DNA of 39,172 nt from Verrucomicrobiales bacterium (GCA_024636835.1 JAGXGH010000057.1:1-39172); one strand, 5' to 3'; numbered from the stretch's first letter, positions 1-8,627 are shown. Made by a program: numbers and translations. Notes: a model not told the origin generated them from the letters alone.

Positions 1-184
1 ATTTGATAAAAACAAATAACACCGACGTGTAGATTGACGCTTTGCTGAGGTGATTTCAGCCGCACAACCCATTTAACCCGGAATCTTTTTTAAACCAAAA
101 ACCAGCAATTCAGTTTTGCAACAGTCTGGTGAAAGCGTGGCCGTGTGGTTTCCGCGAGCTCTATAACCCATCAAACCACCCACC
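1..184. other. Leader region before the transposase gene
   Basis: No gene is seen. Positions 129-148 carry a half copy (gtgaaagcgtggccgtgtgg) of the REP sequence found twice downstream of the transposase, so the transposase gene is bracketed by REP material. The rest of the stretch is AT-rich and unassigned. Confidence 0.5.
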
Positions 185-751
185 ATGCCCGATCTTCCTC
201 CCGACCGAAAGCACCTCGTGCGCCTATCGTCGGAGGCTTACAATGGGCATGCTGTGGTTCATTGGACACATACCATCGACAAAAGAGCCACCGACTGGCT
301 ATCTGCCCAGTTACACTCAGCGTTCCGCGAGCTACTCTTGCACATGTGCGCTCGCTACCACCTCGCGTGCCCTGCCTACTGCGTGATGCCGGATCACATC
401 CATCTCCTCCTCGTCGGATTGGATCCATCATCAAACCAACGCAATGCTTCGAAGTTCTTTAGAAAGCATTTCAACCAACTGCTCGCACCCACATCAAACA
501 AGCTCCAGCATCAGAGCTACGATCACGTTCTGAGGGATAAGGAGGCTTCAGTCGACGGCTTTTCCCAGCTTGCTCACTACATCCTCTCCAATCCGGAACG
601 CGCAAATCTCACGAAACATGATCAATCCTCAAAATGGCCGTATATCGGTGCCATTGTAGTCGGTTTCCCAAAAACCGATCCCTTCGACACCAATTTCTTT
701 CCATGGTTTTGGAAAACCGTCGAAGTCCAGAGAACCAAGGATCCTACATAG
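185..751 (+). CDS. REP-associated tyrosine transposase (RAYT, Y1/HUH family)
   Basis: This 188-residue protein resembles the TnpA-REP (RAYT) branch of the Y1 transposase superfamily. These proteins nick single-stranded DNA at REP hairpins and are thought to have spread REP sequences as domesticated enzymes. The HUH motif is visible as HIHLLLV after VMPD near residues 69-77. A tyrosine lies in the C-terminal helix (AHYILSNPERANL, about residues 131-143), where the family carries its catalytic Tyr ahead of the N-P-x-R-A signature. Length is normal for the family and no frameshift is seen. The ATG at 185 gives an intact domain. Two hairpin repeats lie directly downstream and a half repeat upstream, which is the usual RAYT/REP arrangement. 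Assignment to the superfamily is firm; activity is inferred. Confidence 0.88.
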   Translation: MPDLPPDRKHLVRLSSEAYNGHAVVHWTHTIDKRATDWLSAQLHSAFRELLLHMCARYHLACPAYCVMPDHIHLLLVGLDPSSNQRNASKFFRKHFNQLLAPTSNKLQHQSYDHVLRDKEASVDGFSQLAHYILSNPERANLTKHDQSSKWPYIGAIVVGFPKTDPFDTNFFPWFWKTVEVQRTKDPT

Positions 752-802
752 CGTCGTTCGTTTAATCCCCTCGCATCCACACCACCCTGCCACTTTCTCC
801 CG

Positions 803-840
803 AAAGTAGCCACGCTTGTGAAAGCGTGGCACGTGCGACT
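803..840. repeat. REP hairpin, copy 1
   Basis: The stem CCACGCTT / AAGCGTGG closes a GTGA loop and is preceded by aaagtag and followed by cacgtgcg. It is nearly identical to the copy at 886-932 and related to 10766-10812. It lies just downstream of the RAYT gene and is the likely substrate of that protein (inference from the family). Confidence 0.85.
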
Positions 841-885
841 CTCACCACCCAATACCTATCCACACAACCCTTCCACCTTCCCCTG

Positions 886-932
886 AAAGTAGCTACGCTT
901 GTGAAAGCGTGGCACGTGCGGCTCCCAAAATC
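886..932. repeat. REP hairpin, copy 2
   Basis: Second copy of the RAYT-linked hairpin, with stem CTACGCTT / AAGCGTGG containing one T-G wobble. The sequence after the hairpin (cacgtgcggctccc) is also conserved, so the repeat unit is about 45 bp rather than just the stem. Confidence 0.85.
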
Positions 933-972
933 TCGGCAACTATCCGCACTACCATTCCATCATTCAAAACCC

Positions 973-1878
973 TCACCTTAAATCAGGCCGATTCGGCTCG
1001 CTACCGAAACCTTCCACGGTAATGTGATCGTCATAACAGGTCACGACAGCAAACGCAGAGTCCGTCTCCGTCTCGACCATCCCTTTGAGGTTCACATAGT
1101 GACAATGTTTATCGTGGGCATAATTCCCCGCGTGATTATGACCATTCAAGTAAAGTGCCGCATTGGGATAGCGGCGGATCATCTCGACCACAGCGTCAGC
1201 GTTCCATAAGTTGTGGGGATTCTCCGCAGGCAGGACAGGAAAATGATTACAGACAATCACCCTTTCACCGGCTTCATCGGCCGCTTTCAACTCACTCTCC
1301 AACCATTTGAGCTGAGTTTCATGCAGTGCTCCACTGTATGGCCTGGCCCATGAAGCACCTGCCTGTTTTTGTGCGCCGAACATCTCCTTGCACTGCGCAT
1401 CCCATTCATCACCCTTCGCATAGCGATACGTCGACACCTCGGTGCCATCCAAAATCACCGTCCGCCAACCCGACCCACGATAACTGTCGTAGCCACGTTC
1501 AAGCCCCAGCTTCTTCAACACCTTGCCCTTGTCACCATCAGCTACAGAAAAATCATGGTTACCAAGCACCAGTCGATGCTCACTCTTTAACTTTTCATAG
1601 CACTCCAGAACTGGATCAAAGCTCGAGAAATCACGATCAATCAAATCGCCCAGCGTCACCGTGAATTCGAGGTCGTGTTGATTAAGTTCATCAATACAAG
1701 CGGACAGCTTTCTCAGCGATTCGCGATAATATCGCCCCATTAAGGGCGGAGCATCGGCATACTGTGGATCGGCAATCACTCCAAACTTGTATGGCGCACC
1801 ACGATTGTTCGCCGCGCTCACGGTCGACATACCAGCCGCCGAAAGGGAGAGATTTAAGAACTGTCTACGTGTCCACAT
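973..1878 (-). CDS. Metallophosphoesterase of the ADP-ribose/CDP-alcohol diphosphatase (ADPRibase-Mn) type
   Basis: A 301-residue protein with a Tat-like N-terminus (TRRQFLNLSLSAAG) followed by an Ala-rich cleavage region, so it is probably exported folded. Calcineurin-like phosphoesterase motifs occur in order: GVIADPQYAD (about residues 33-42; the D-x-Q variant typical of ADPRibase-Mn), GDLIDRD, GNHD, CNHFP and GHNHAG. The ending YVNLKGMVETETDSAF also matches ADPRibase-Mn proteins, which hydrolyse ADP-ribose, CDP-choline and similar diphosphates with Mn2+. Substrate is inferred from these motifs only. It is the most downstream gene of a minus-strand series starting near 5073, with 76 bp to its upstream neighbour. 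Confidence 0.8.
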   Translation of the reverse strand: MWTRRQFLNLSLSAAGMSTVSAANNRGAPYKFGVIADPQYADAPPLMGRYYRESLRKLSACIDELNQHDLEFTVTLGDLIDRDFSSFDPVLECYEKLKSEHRLVLGNHDFSVADGDKGKVLKKLGLERGYDSYRGSGWRTVILDGTEVSTYRYAKGDEWDAQCKEMFGAQKQAGASWARPYSGALHETQLKWLESELKAADEAGERVIVCNHFPVLPAENPHNLWNADAVVEMIRRYPNAALYLNGHNHAGNYAHDKHCHYVNLKGMVETETDSAFAVVTCYDDHITVEGFGSEPNRPDLR

Positions 1879-1954
1879 AGTCTTCAGTGTCTATGAATCC
1901 GCCTGCAAAACAAGCCGATTCACGCCATCAGCGATCTCATCTTTTTCCCAAGCT

Positions 1955-2659
1955 CTAATCAAACAGCGAACCCAAAAGGCCGCACACAACAGCGACAATC
2001 CCATCACTAACCTCGAAGGCTCCCGATTGGTGGCTGATAGGGCCTGATGACAAATACCCATCGTTCATCGTCGGTGGACTCGACTTAACAAAAGCCCTTG
2101 GCGGCGCATCGCCATAATCGGGACTCAAAAGACGCGCACGCTTTGCTTCAGATTCCTGGTAAATATGCTTTCCACCGGTGCGCCACCACTCCATCAACCG
2201 ACGCAACTCACCTCCGTCCACCCACAGTCCATGAGTTCCGCATTGGTCGAGAATCACACCGCTTTTTCCACCAAAATTCAAATGCGACATACGCTCTGCG
2301 CACATCGGACATTTGCGATAGACGATCTCATGTTGATGGCCAAAATCAGTGCCAATTTGTTCAATTTGCTTAAGATCAATCCAGACGAAGGGATTCGTTT
2401 TTTGCTCCAGTAAAAACTCCAGCTCGCCAGGGTTGAAGAACGATCCAAAGCAAGTCGGACAGCGCTCAACTTGAACCTCAGGCTCCGTATCAAACGCAAC
2501 GACATTCAGCGCCGTCTCACATTGCGGACATGGCAAAGAATGATCGGCTCCCAAATCGCGAAAGTGCATCTGACGTAGGTCGATATCCTGCCGTACTCCG
2601 CAATACGGGCAAAACGTCATCATCCCTTTGAGTCGACCACCACATTCCTTGCACTTCAT
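1955..2659 (-). CDS. Zinc-ribbon (TFIIB-like zf) protein
   Basis: A 234-residue cytoplasmic protein built from several zinc-knuckle pairs: CKECG and CPYC at the N-terminus, then CPQCET, CPTCFG, CPMCAER and a late QCGTHGLW. The pattern of CPxC, 'GSFF.PGELE' and 'HGLWVDGGELRRL' matches the zf-TFIIB family (PF13453), whose function is unknown. I chose the ATG at 2659 because the protein then begins directly with MKCKECG and a GAGAGA sequence sits just upstream; an in-frame start at 2686 is possible. The C-terminal ~65 residues are low complexity and end in a hydrophobic patch (VAVVCGLLGSLFD). No partner is evident. Confidence 0.75.
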   Translation of the reverse strand: MKCKECGGRLKGMMTFCPYCGVRQDIDLRQMHFRDLGADHSLPCPQCETALNVVAFDTEPEVQVERCPTCFGSFFNPGELEFLLEQKTNPFVWIDLKQIEQIGTDFGHQHEIVYRKCPMCAERMSHLNFGGKSGVILDQCGTHGLWVDGGELRRLMEWWRTGGKHIYQESEAKRARLLSPDYGDAPPRAFVKSSPPTMNDGYLSSGPISHQSGAFEVSDGIVAVVCGLLGSLFD

Positions 2660-2710
2660 TCTCTCACTTTGCCAACCGACCTCCACAGTTCAAGTTCATT
2701 CCGGTTCCGC

Positions 2711-2803
2711 ATATAAATAGGACCATTCGACGCGCACGAGTAACTCACGTTCGACCAGCTCCCCACCCTCTCGCGTCAGATCAATACCAAGTTTTGGTAT
2801 CAT
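2711..2803 (+). repeat. Intergenic palindromic repeat family C, copy 1
   Basis: Contains the family blocks gaccattcgacgcgcacgag, taactcacg, tcgcgtcagatca and the terminal hairpin ATACCAAgttTTGGTAT. The hairpin runs into the stop codon of the GH99-like gene. Other copies are at 4172-4223, 17026-17115, 25528-25617 and 37748-37882. Confidence 0.8.
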
Positions 2804-4167
2804 TCCTCGATCTCCCTCACGGGCATCTTCTCGATCACCGGACTCTTGCTACGGACAAGCTCACCGATTCTCCCGGTAAGCCATAGATAGTGGTCACTCG
2901 GCAGGCCGTCATAGGTAAGAAAACGGCTTTCACCAACTGGTGGGTTATTAGAGCATTTAAAGATCGCCGTCCCCTCGTCAATCTCATCAAACATCGCAAC
3001 ATAAAGCATCTCGGCGCCTGCCTGTTTAAACGCCAGCGCTTGTGACCAAAAGAACTCTCCTTTCATTCGCGGAATCTGACCAAGTTTTTTGTCTTCACCA
3101 TGACTCTTCTTCAGATTCTGCCAGCTAAAACCGGGAAACACCACGGGGAGATAATCCAGCTCTCGTTTCTTTGTCCATTCGATATCCGGCTCAATGTAAG
3201 ACCGTGCGTGTGATCTAGCGCCCTCAGGCGAATTGTATCTACCCACCGTCCAAGGGCTGACGATATCTGCTTGCCGGATGATATCATGCAGCTTGTCATC
3301 TTTGACTGAATCGCGACTCAAACTTCGCCATCCTGTAGGCACTCCAAGCATAACCGCGTTGCCTCCGTACCGTTGATCTCCCTTCAAAAAACGCACGAGC
3401 TTCTCGCACTCATCCAGCGAATACCCACGCCCATCATTGAAACCGACACCCCATACAGCAACAAGAGGCTTCCCCTCGTGATGAAGGTAAGCCTTATCTT
3501 CGACCACTTTCATTCGGTCAACGAGACGCTTCCAGTCCTCGATGACGACTTTCTCAATATCTCCGGGCTGCAAGCCGGAGAGGTCATACATAATGGCCCA
3601 CGTCCTGCCATATTGGTTGGCCCCAGCTTGAACATTGGCGGTGACAACATTGCGATGGTTCGAGCTCTTCGCATTCTTCAGCGACGATCCGAAACGCTGC
3701 AAAAACACACCATCGATCCCATATTTTTTCATCCATAGGAAATGGCGCAAAACCGTCTTGCGTCGATACGGACTGAACAAGTAGGCCGTGCTGCCATCCT
3801 TATGCTTGAAGGATGTGGGATACTTCTCATCTGCATCCATCTCACTCATATCCGGCCACAGATCAATAGTGCAAACGCCGGGTTTCAACACATTGTGCCT
3901 GCCGGCATAATGCGTCCACCCCCTTCCGGAGCCATCACCTTCAGCGGCAAACCAACCTTGATACCCACACATCACCTTGCCCTTAAGGGTCGATGTGTCG
4001 ACGCCTGCGTTGTGGACGCCAGCATAGGGCTGCATGCGCGAAAACACTTCAGGAAAACTCGCCGCGTCCTGCCCCGAGGCGCGAACTGCGAACAGACTCA
4101 GGATTATCGCAACCTTGAGTTGGATCGTTGAATTGTCGCTATACATCTTGTGACGCCATCTTCTCAT
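2800..4167 (-). CDS. Secreted glycoside hydrolase, GH71/GH99-like
   Basis: A 455-residue protein with a hydrophobic signal region (IQLKVAIILSLFAVRASGQ). The mature start (KGKVMCGYQGWFAAEGDGSGRGWTHY) and the blocks IDLWPDMSEMD, HFLWMKKYGIDGVFLQRF, WAIMYDLSGL and SPWTVGRY are those of the bacterial GH99-like family often labelled 'xylosidase/arabinosidase'. Characterised GH99 enzymes are endo-alpha-mannosidases or mannanases. The conserved 'FDEIDEGTAIFK' near the C-terminus is part of the (beta/alpha)8 barrel signature. The exact substrate cannot be read from sequence; mannan or glycan degradation is an inference. The start could also be the ATG at 4146. A repeat-C hairpin abuts each end of the gene. 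Confidence 0.78.
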   Translation of the reverse strand: MRRWRHKMYSDNSTIQLKVAIILSLFAVRASGQDAASFPEVFSRMQPYAGVHNAGVDTSTLKGKVMCGYQGWFAAEGDGSGRGWTHYAGRHNVLKPGVCTIDLWPDMSEMDADEKYPTSFKHKDGSTAYLFSPYRRKTVLRHFLWMKKYGIDGVFLQRFGSSLKNAKSSNHRNVVTANVQAGANQYGRTWAIMYDLSGLQPGDIEKVVIEDWKRLVDRMKVVEDKAYLHHEGKPLVAVWGVGFNDGRGYSLDECEKLVRFLKGDQRYGGNAVMLGVPTGWRSLSRDSVKDDKLHDIIRQADIVSPWTVGRYNSPEGARSHARSYIEPDIEWTKKRELDYLPVVFPGFSWQNLKKSHGEDKKLGQIPRMKGEFFWSQALAFKQAGAEMLYVAMFDEIDEGTAIFKCSNNPPVGESRFLTYDGLPSDHYLWLTGRIGELVRSKSPVIEKMPVREIEE

Positions 4168-4171
4168 GAAT

Positions 4172-4223
4172 TACTAGCAACTCGAAGCTCATTCGCGTCA
4201 GATCAATGCCAGGACTTGGCATT
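4172..4223 (+). repeat. Intergenic palindromic repeat family C, copy 2 (3' half)
   Basis: Partial copy: attcgcgtcagatcaatgcc followed by the hairpin ATGCCaggacttGGCAT. The hairpin has changed from ATACCAA to ATGCCA with the matching change on the other arm, so the stem is kept. It ends at the stop codon of the phosphodiesterase gene. Confidence 0.7.
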
Positions 4224-5073
4224 ATTTGAACGGCTTGCTCATATCAAGTGCAGCACCGTCCTTATTAAGCGCCTTTCTCATGACCTCTGGAACATTTGTC
4301 GTAATCGACTTGGCACCCCATTCCTTGAACCGCCTGGCCGTCGCCACATCGTCGACCGTCCATACATGATATTCAAACCCGCTCTCCTTGACGCCCTCCA
4401 CAAAAGCCTCGTCGATAAGGTCTTTCGATGAGCTAAAACCATCAGCCTTGATTCGTTTCAAGGTGGTCAGAACAGTTTGCAGAGACGGCGCAATATTCCC
4501 TGCTCTGTCTTTCTTAAAACCAGATAGCCACGATGCTTTTATATTTGGCGCTTTGGCTTTCAGTTCCTGGATAACTTTCTCATGAAAACAAATCACGATG
4601 ATCTGTTCATTCTGAAGGCCTGATTTCTTGATCTCTTCAAGCAATGCCGGAATAATCTCCGGGCCGCATTTGATCTCGACGTAGATCATCTTCTGCTCGG
4701 GAACACTCGCAAACACTTCAGCGATGGTTGGAATAGCCGTGCGCTTGAATGCTTTGCTGTGACCCGCACCTACATCCAACTTACGCAACTCATCCAATCT
4801 TGCCTCACTGACGACCAAATTTTCGTCACACACTCTTTTGGTGTTTTTATCGTGAATGCAGACGACGTGGCCGTCTTTTGTAAGGTGAAAATCCCCTTCA
4901 ATCGCATCAGCACCATGTTCCCAAGCAAGTTGAAATGCCGGCAGAGTGTTCTCAGGAGCATCCTGAGATGCTCCTCTGTGAGCGACGATCCTTACCTCTC
5001 CTGCGCATGCGCATAGTGCGATATTGTGCAGTAATGCCGTGCAGGCAATAAGATAGATTTTCATTATTTTCAT
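4222..5073 (-). CDS. Glycerophosphodiester phosphodiesterase, exported
   Basis: A 283-residue GDPD-family protein with a signal peptide (MKIYLIACTALLHNIALCACA). Family motifs are VAHRGASQDAPENTLPAF (catalytic HR and the E-N-T metal site), GADAIEGDFHLTKDG (E-x-D metal ligands), VCIHDKN (catalytic His), YVEIKCG and HVWTVDD near the C-terminus. GDPD enzymes cleave glycerophosphodiesters to glycerol-3-phosphate and an alcohol. With a signal peptide this would act in the periplasm on deacylated phospholipids. Length is normal. The start could be Met1 (5073) or Met4 (5064). It precedes the GH99-like gene on the same strand, separated only by repeat C, so co-transcription is possible. Confidence 0.88.
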   Translation of the reverse strand: MKIMKIYLIACTALLHNIALCACAGEVRIVAHRGASQDAPENTLPAFQLAWEHGADAIEGDFHLTKDGHVVCIHDKNTKRVCDENLVVSEARLDELRKLDVGAGHSKAFKRTAIPTIAEVFASVPEQKMIYVEIKCGPEIIPALLEEIKKSGLQNEQIIVICFHEKVIQELKAKAPNIKASWLSGFKKDRAGNIAPSLQTVLTTLKRIKADGFSSSKDLIDEAFVEGVKESGFEYHVWTVDDVATARRFKEWGAKSITTNVPEVMRKALNKDGAALDMSKPFK

Positions 5074-5158
5074 CTATCGTCAGGGGGAGTAGCTTGTGTG
5101 AGGAAGTTTTAAATGTAGCCAGACAGCTCTCTCAACATCGCGACATTCACGTTGTTGG

Positions 5159-5473
5159 TTATCGCGCTTCTGCATTATTTAACCACATGTGAAACGCTGA
5201 ATCCCGGAGCCGTTGCGGTGAGTTCAAGAACTCAGGGTGAGCTTCCAAGAACTCGGCCATGCGTGGAGGAAGCACGACATAACCTTGTGATTGTTTCTCT
5301 GCAGAATCCATAGATCGCCGAATTCCCGCGTAGATAAGGGCAATGATTGGAAAGCCGATCAGCCCAAACATACCCGCATCGATATGCGATTGGGTAATAA
5401 GCGAGCATCCGAGAAGAACAATCCAGATGGTTCCATATCCGCTCGTAAAGTAGGTCCAGAATGAAGTCTTCAT
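5159..5473 (-). CDS. Small membrane protein, unknown function
   Basis: 104 residues. Two hydrophobic segments (about residues 13-28 and 32-48) are followed by a soluble tail containing MAEFLEAHPEFLNSPQRLRDSAFHMW. The tail has an amphipathic helical look. I do not recognise the family. The start at 5473 gives a short polar lead before the first membrane segment. It is followed on the minus strand by the phosphodiesterase gene after 85 bp, and preceded by a diverged repeat shared with the other side of the next small gene. Confidence 0.55.
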   Translation of the reverse strand: MKTSFWTYFTSGYGTIWIVLLGCSLITQSHIDAGMFGLIGFPIIALIYAGIRRSMDSAEKQSQGYVVLPPRMAEFLEAHPEFLNSPQRLRDSAFHMWLNNAEAR

Positions 5474-5571
5474 TTTCTTAATGATTGTCGTGCATCATGC
5501 GCAGCTATATCTCAGCACTCGCATCTAGCTGCTATGTTCTTCTCATTTTGACGCCTCTTTGCGAGAAGAAT

Positions 5572-5706
5572 CACGACGCCCATAATTCTTTGAGAAGTTA
5601 GCGACGTTTCTGCAAGGCAAAATCAGATCAACTCGCTGTGTCTGTCAAGATCGAAGCAGCGCACCTAGAGCGCCGTGAATTATCGGCGGCTTTAATCATC
5701 AGCAAT
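5572..5706. repeat. Diverged ~135-bp repeat, copy 1
   Basis: Aligns with 6046-6212 through the shared blocks attctttgagaagtt/attcattgagaagtt, aactcgctgtgtctg/aactcgttgtgtctg, aagcagcgcacctag and ggcggcttt...cagcaat. The two copies flank the small gene at 5717-5998. The outer arm (gacgcccat in copy 1, gacacccat in copy 2) resembles the arm of the 66-bp element family. Confidence 0.7.
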
Positions 5707-5716
5707 TCAAAGCTAC

Positions 5717-5998
5717 TTATTTTTTACTACTTTGGACCAGTAAGTAAACTCCTCCAAGTCCAGAAATGACGGCAAAAAGTAAAGCATACTTCGTTGCAGC
5801 AGGTGTGGCTGGTTTCATCTGAGCGCTTTCTCCCGTCATACCTCCCAACACTTGTCCAAACGGAGATGAATTTCGCAGCGAATTGATAGCAGCTACATTT
5901 GACGCATTGTCATTGTATCGCTCTATGGCTATGAAAAGACAGATTGCGCATATGACCAGACTAACCACACCGAACATCTTTTGTTGTTGTTTATTCAT
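5717..5998 (-). CDS. Small membrane protein, possibly DUF3185-like
   Basis: 93 residues with an N-terminal membrane segment (FGVVSLVICAICLFIAI), a polar middle rich in Ser/Asn, and a second membrane segment near the C-terminus (ALLFAVISGLGGVYLLV). The two-segment layout, with a 'T.....K' turn before the second helix, recalls DUF3185 proteins, but the match is loose. Function is unknown. The gene is framed by two copies of a ~135-bp repeat, a cassette-like position. Confidence 0.55.
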   Translation of the reverse strand: MNKQQQKMFGVVSLVICAICLFIAIERYNDNASNVAAINSLRNSSPFGQVLGGMTGESAQMKPATPAATKYALLFAVISGLGGVYLLVQSSKK

Positions 5999-6045
5999 AA
6001 TATTTTATATTTAACCTCAAAGCGCATTTTCCCCTACAGGAAAAA

Positions 6046-6212
6046 ATCAGGACACCCATGATTCATTGAGAAGTTCTCGATTTTTCCACAAGCCAATTCC
6101 CGATTAACTCGTTGTGTCTGAGAGGCCCCAAGCAGCGCACCTAGCACCGTTAATTATCAGTGCTCCAGATGAACCACCCACGCGCTCGGCGGCTTTTCAC
6201 AGCCCAGCAATA
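6046..6212. repeat. Diverged ~135-bp repeat, copy 2
   Basis: Partner of 5572-5706. It carries about 25 extra bases (cagatgaaccacccacgcg region) before the shared ggcggctttt block. The start, caggacacccatgattcattgag split by small changes, is like one arm of the 66-bp palindromic element found at 9277, 10971 and 12014. Confidence 0.65.
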
Positions 6213-6291
6213 GTAGACACGATAGTAAAACGAATGTTCGGCTTCCTCTCATCAGATGGTTTCCATTGTCATCAAAGCATATCGCCCTCGC

Positions 6292-6765
6292 TCAGTCGTT
6301 TTGATAGACGTAAACTCTTGAGCGCGCTTGATCGACTAAAATTCGCAGTGCATATCCATCAATGTGCCCTCTAAAATATCCTTTTTTCACCGTCGCGGGA
6401 TCCCACCATGGCATCGGAAGAAAGTTCTTATCAGGGGTCACCGCGATAGCTGCTGAAAGAGGCGCTCGCGGGTAGGCCAAGCTCCGCTTCATCTGGCGAT
6501 TGTTCCAGGTGACAAGCGAGTCAACGGCGGGATCCAATTCCTGAGGGTCGACGTCAAATCGGACATAAGTCTCAAGATCCTGGGTGCCGCCGACATAGGA
6601 AAGATAGTAAATCGAATGAGCCGATGCAGGCAGAGGCATATCGGACAATTCTTTGCTTGCTGCGGCACGGGTCAGCGGCTTGTCAGATCTTGATATGGAT
6701 TCGTCAGAGCATCCCAAACTAAGCATTACAGCGACGACCAAAAGGCATATTGAAAGCAGTTTCAT
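6292..6765 (-). CDS. Lipoprotein of unknown function
   Basis: With the ATG at 6765 the protein is 157 residues and begins MKLLSICLLVVAVMLSLGCSDES, a clear lipoprotein signal with lipobox LSLGC. It should therefore be a lipid-anchored envelope protein. The mature part has no motif I recognise; it contains SIYYLSYVGGTQDLETYVRFDV and ends with a predicted beta segment (GYALRILVDQARSRVYVYQND). The longer reading frame to 6795 adds ten non-signal residues and is less likely. Confidence 0.65.
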   Translation of the reverse strand: MKLLSICLLVVAVMLSLGCSDESISRSDKPLTRAAASKELSDMPLPASAHSIYYLSYVGGTQDLETYVRFDVDPQELDPAVDSLVTWNNRQMKRSLAYPRAPLSAAIAVTPDKNFLPMPWWDPATVKKGYFRGHIDGYALRILVDQARSRVYVYQND

Positions 6766-6986
6766 ATTGGCGGGGCAGTAAAGATAACCGACCATGACAT
6801 TGGCGGGTTGTTTGCATCAGACTCACAACACAGGTTTAGACTGGGCATGCTGATTGGTAGAGTCAAGATTTACAAGGTAGGCCCAGTGAGCACTCAATCG
6901 CCCCACTGACTGAGTTACTACTACACTACGGCTTGCCTTTAAGCTCGTCATCTGCCTACTCTGTTATCAACCCCAAAACCCCAGCC

Positions 6987-7496
6987 ATGATCAAAGCATC
7001 TCTCCTTCTCTTACTCGCCGCAGCCATGCCCATCACCGCCTTTGCCGAGCGAGCCCTCGACACCAAAAAGGCCGAGAAACTCGCCGTCCGGGACTCGATG
7101 ATGGGATACCGCAGCACGCTGCTTTTCTACACCTTCACAGATCAGCAGGCGATACTCACCGTACTCATCGATAACAAAGACGAAACCTTTCCGGTGACGG
7201 CCACGGTTCACTTATTTAACGAAAAGACCAGCAAAGAAGCTCTCGATAAGTGGGTGAACAACCAACACTCCGACGGACTTTTTGTCGGTGCCCCTGAGCC
7301 AGAGTCCTCCCTCGAACTTCCAAAAGACGCCGTTAAAGTGACCGCTAAAAAGAAGACAGGAGAAAGCGACGGGCATCAAGGAGGCACCTTTAACGACTAC
7401 GAAGTCACCTTCACGATCAAAGACCATACTGCCGAATCCAAATTCAAGCTCACCGGATTCACCGACACCGCCAAAGTTCACGTGAAAAAGCCCTGA
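6987..7496 (+). CDS. Secreted protein of unknown function
   Basis: 169 residues starting at the ATG at 6987, with a signal peptide MIKASLLLLLAAAMPITAFA cleaved before ERALD. The mature domain is beta-rich and lysine-rich (TDQQAILTVLIDNKDETFPV; FNDYEVTFTIKDHTAESKFKL). I do not recognise the family; an N-terminal extension to 6933 would place 18 residues before the signal and is unlikely. A copy of the ~150-bp GC-hairpin repeat follows the stop and separates it from the convergent gene at 7716. Confidence 0.65.
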   Translation: MIKASLLLLLAAAMPITAFAERALDTKKAEKLAVRDSMMGYRSTLLFYTFTDQQAILTVLIDNKDETFPVTATVHLFNEKTSKEALDKWVNNQHSDGLFVGAPEPESSLELPKDAVKVTAKKKTGESDGHQGGTFNDYEVTFTIKDHTAESKFKLTGFTDTAKVHVKKP

Positions 7497-7530
7497 GCGA
7501 CAATGCGTTGAGTAGCCATCAGAGAGGTCA

Positions 7531-7687
7531 AAATGTGGCCGGGGCATCCTGCCCCGTAGCCAGCAATAGTCTGTTGGTGGCGTGGACTGAGGTCCAGCCG
7601 ACGAAATGAGTTCATATCTGAACTCGAAAGTCATTCAATGCCCCATCCATGGAAAGTTCCTCGGCATCTCTATGATGAGTTGCGCCA
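7531..7687. repeat. ~150-bp GC-hairpin repeat (family B), copy 1
   Basis: Starts with the hairpin GGCCGGGGCATCCTGCCCCG followed by tagccag. It continues with a tail shared with 10545-10724 and 12097-12281, including the block ttcatatct and an ending of the form ggaaagttcctcggcatc. It lies between two convergent genes. Confidence 0.8.
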
Positions 7688-7715
7688 TATTATCCTTTCT
7701 TTTGCCCTACACAAT

Positions 7716-8627
7716 TCACTGACCGTTTTGATACAAATGATATTGGCGCTTATCACGCACAAATTCGTTTTCGGTAAAAGTGAAAACAACCGCACGCGCG
7801 CCTTCTTTTTCGCCGTCTGGCACAGTCATGCGAGTTACCTGTAAAACATCTGGAACACCTTCAGGGTGTAAAACCAGGCAAGCTGACTTTCCGGCCTCTT
7901 GGCCATTAACGCGTGGCGCTGAAAACGTAATCGATACATTCCGCGGTATCACATCATCGTCAGGCCTGTTGCCAAAGATCTCCACGAAGCCAGCAACAGC
8001 TTTATCAAGCTTCAAGTCATGTCCTGGAAAGCGCAACGAGCCACAGTAAATCTGCTCATCCTTTTGGTGGTCATAAATAAAATAACCCACCCATGAAAAA
8101 GGTTTTTCGTCAGCAACAACCTCTTCCATCACCTGCAGGCGGCAGGTATACTTGCCTTGCGACCAATTCACTTTGCGGCGAATGGAAATGAAATCACCTT
8201 CGTGACCTGACGATTCCATAAAACCACCTTCAGCAGGACGAATGGCATCAAACTCGCGCTCGCCCCACATCGAAAAAATACCACCACGGCCAATGTCTTG
8301 ACGACGTTCGCTGGCTTTTGTCTGGGCAACCATATGCGTCTGCATACCGCCATAAAACTTCGTTTGCGATAATTGCCCCAACCCAAAAGGCGCAATGTAT
8401 AAGCGCAATCCATCATCAAGCTCACCCCTGATGGTCACGTCAATTTCAATATTCTGAAAGTCATCAGCGACGTCCTCTTGTGGTAAAGTCCACCAAATAT
8501 CAGCCAAGTGCCAAGGCATATTTTTGTAAACCTTACCTTCCGTTAAGGCCGCCTGCGATGACAAACATGCAGCGGCAAGACAAGACAAGGCCAATGCGCC
8601 TGATGAGATTTTCGAGAAACGTTTCAT
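7716..8627 (-). CDS. Secreted protein, DUF3472-like
   Basis: With the ATG at 8627 the protein is 303 residues with a signal peptide (MKRFSKISSGALALSCLAAACLSSQA). The mature domain shows WHLADIWWTLP, FYGGMQTH, GRGGIFSMWGE and GFMESSGHEGDFISIRR, a pattern resembling the DUF3472 family of secreted proteins in PVC and Bacteroidota genomes (a 'GG.Q ... IFS.W' core). Its biochemical role is unknown; carbohydrate binding has been suggested for similar folds, but nothing here proves it. The in-frame extension to 8690 places 21 residues before the signal peptide and is not preferred. Confidence 0.6.
   Translation of the reverse strand: MKRFSKISSGALALSCLAAACLSSQAALTEGKVYKNMPWHLADIWWTLPQEDVADDFQNIEIDVTIRGELDDGLRLYIAPFGLGQLSQTKFYGGMQTHMVAQTKASERRQDIGRGGIFSMWGEREFDAIRPAEGGFMESSGHEGDFISIRRKVNWSQGKYTCRLQVMEEVVADEKPFSWVGYFIYDHQKDEQIYCGSLRFPGHDLKLDKAVAGFVEIFGNRPDDDVIPRNVSITFSAPRVNGQEAGKSACLVLHPEGVPDVLQVTRMTVPDGEKEGARAVVFTFTENEFVRDKRQYHLYQNGQ

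Noticed and set aside
5159..6765. Possible integron cassettes (small genes alternating with ~135-bp repeats)
   Set aside because: The repeats contain GTT ... AAC in the wrong order for an attC site, with no clear RYYYAAC/GTTRRRY pair, and no integrase is in the window.
7212..7634. A minus-strand frame over the secreted protein and family-B repeat
   Set aside because: It is antisense to the signal-peptide-bearing gene and its start is composed of repeat sequence.
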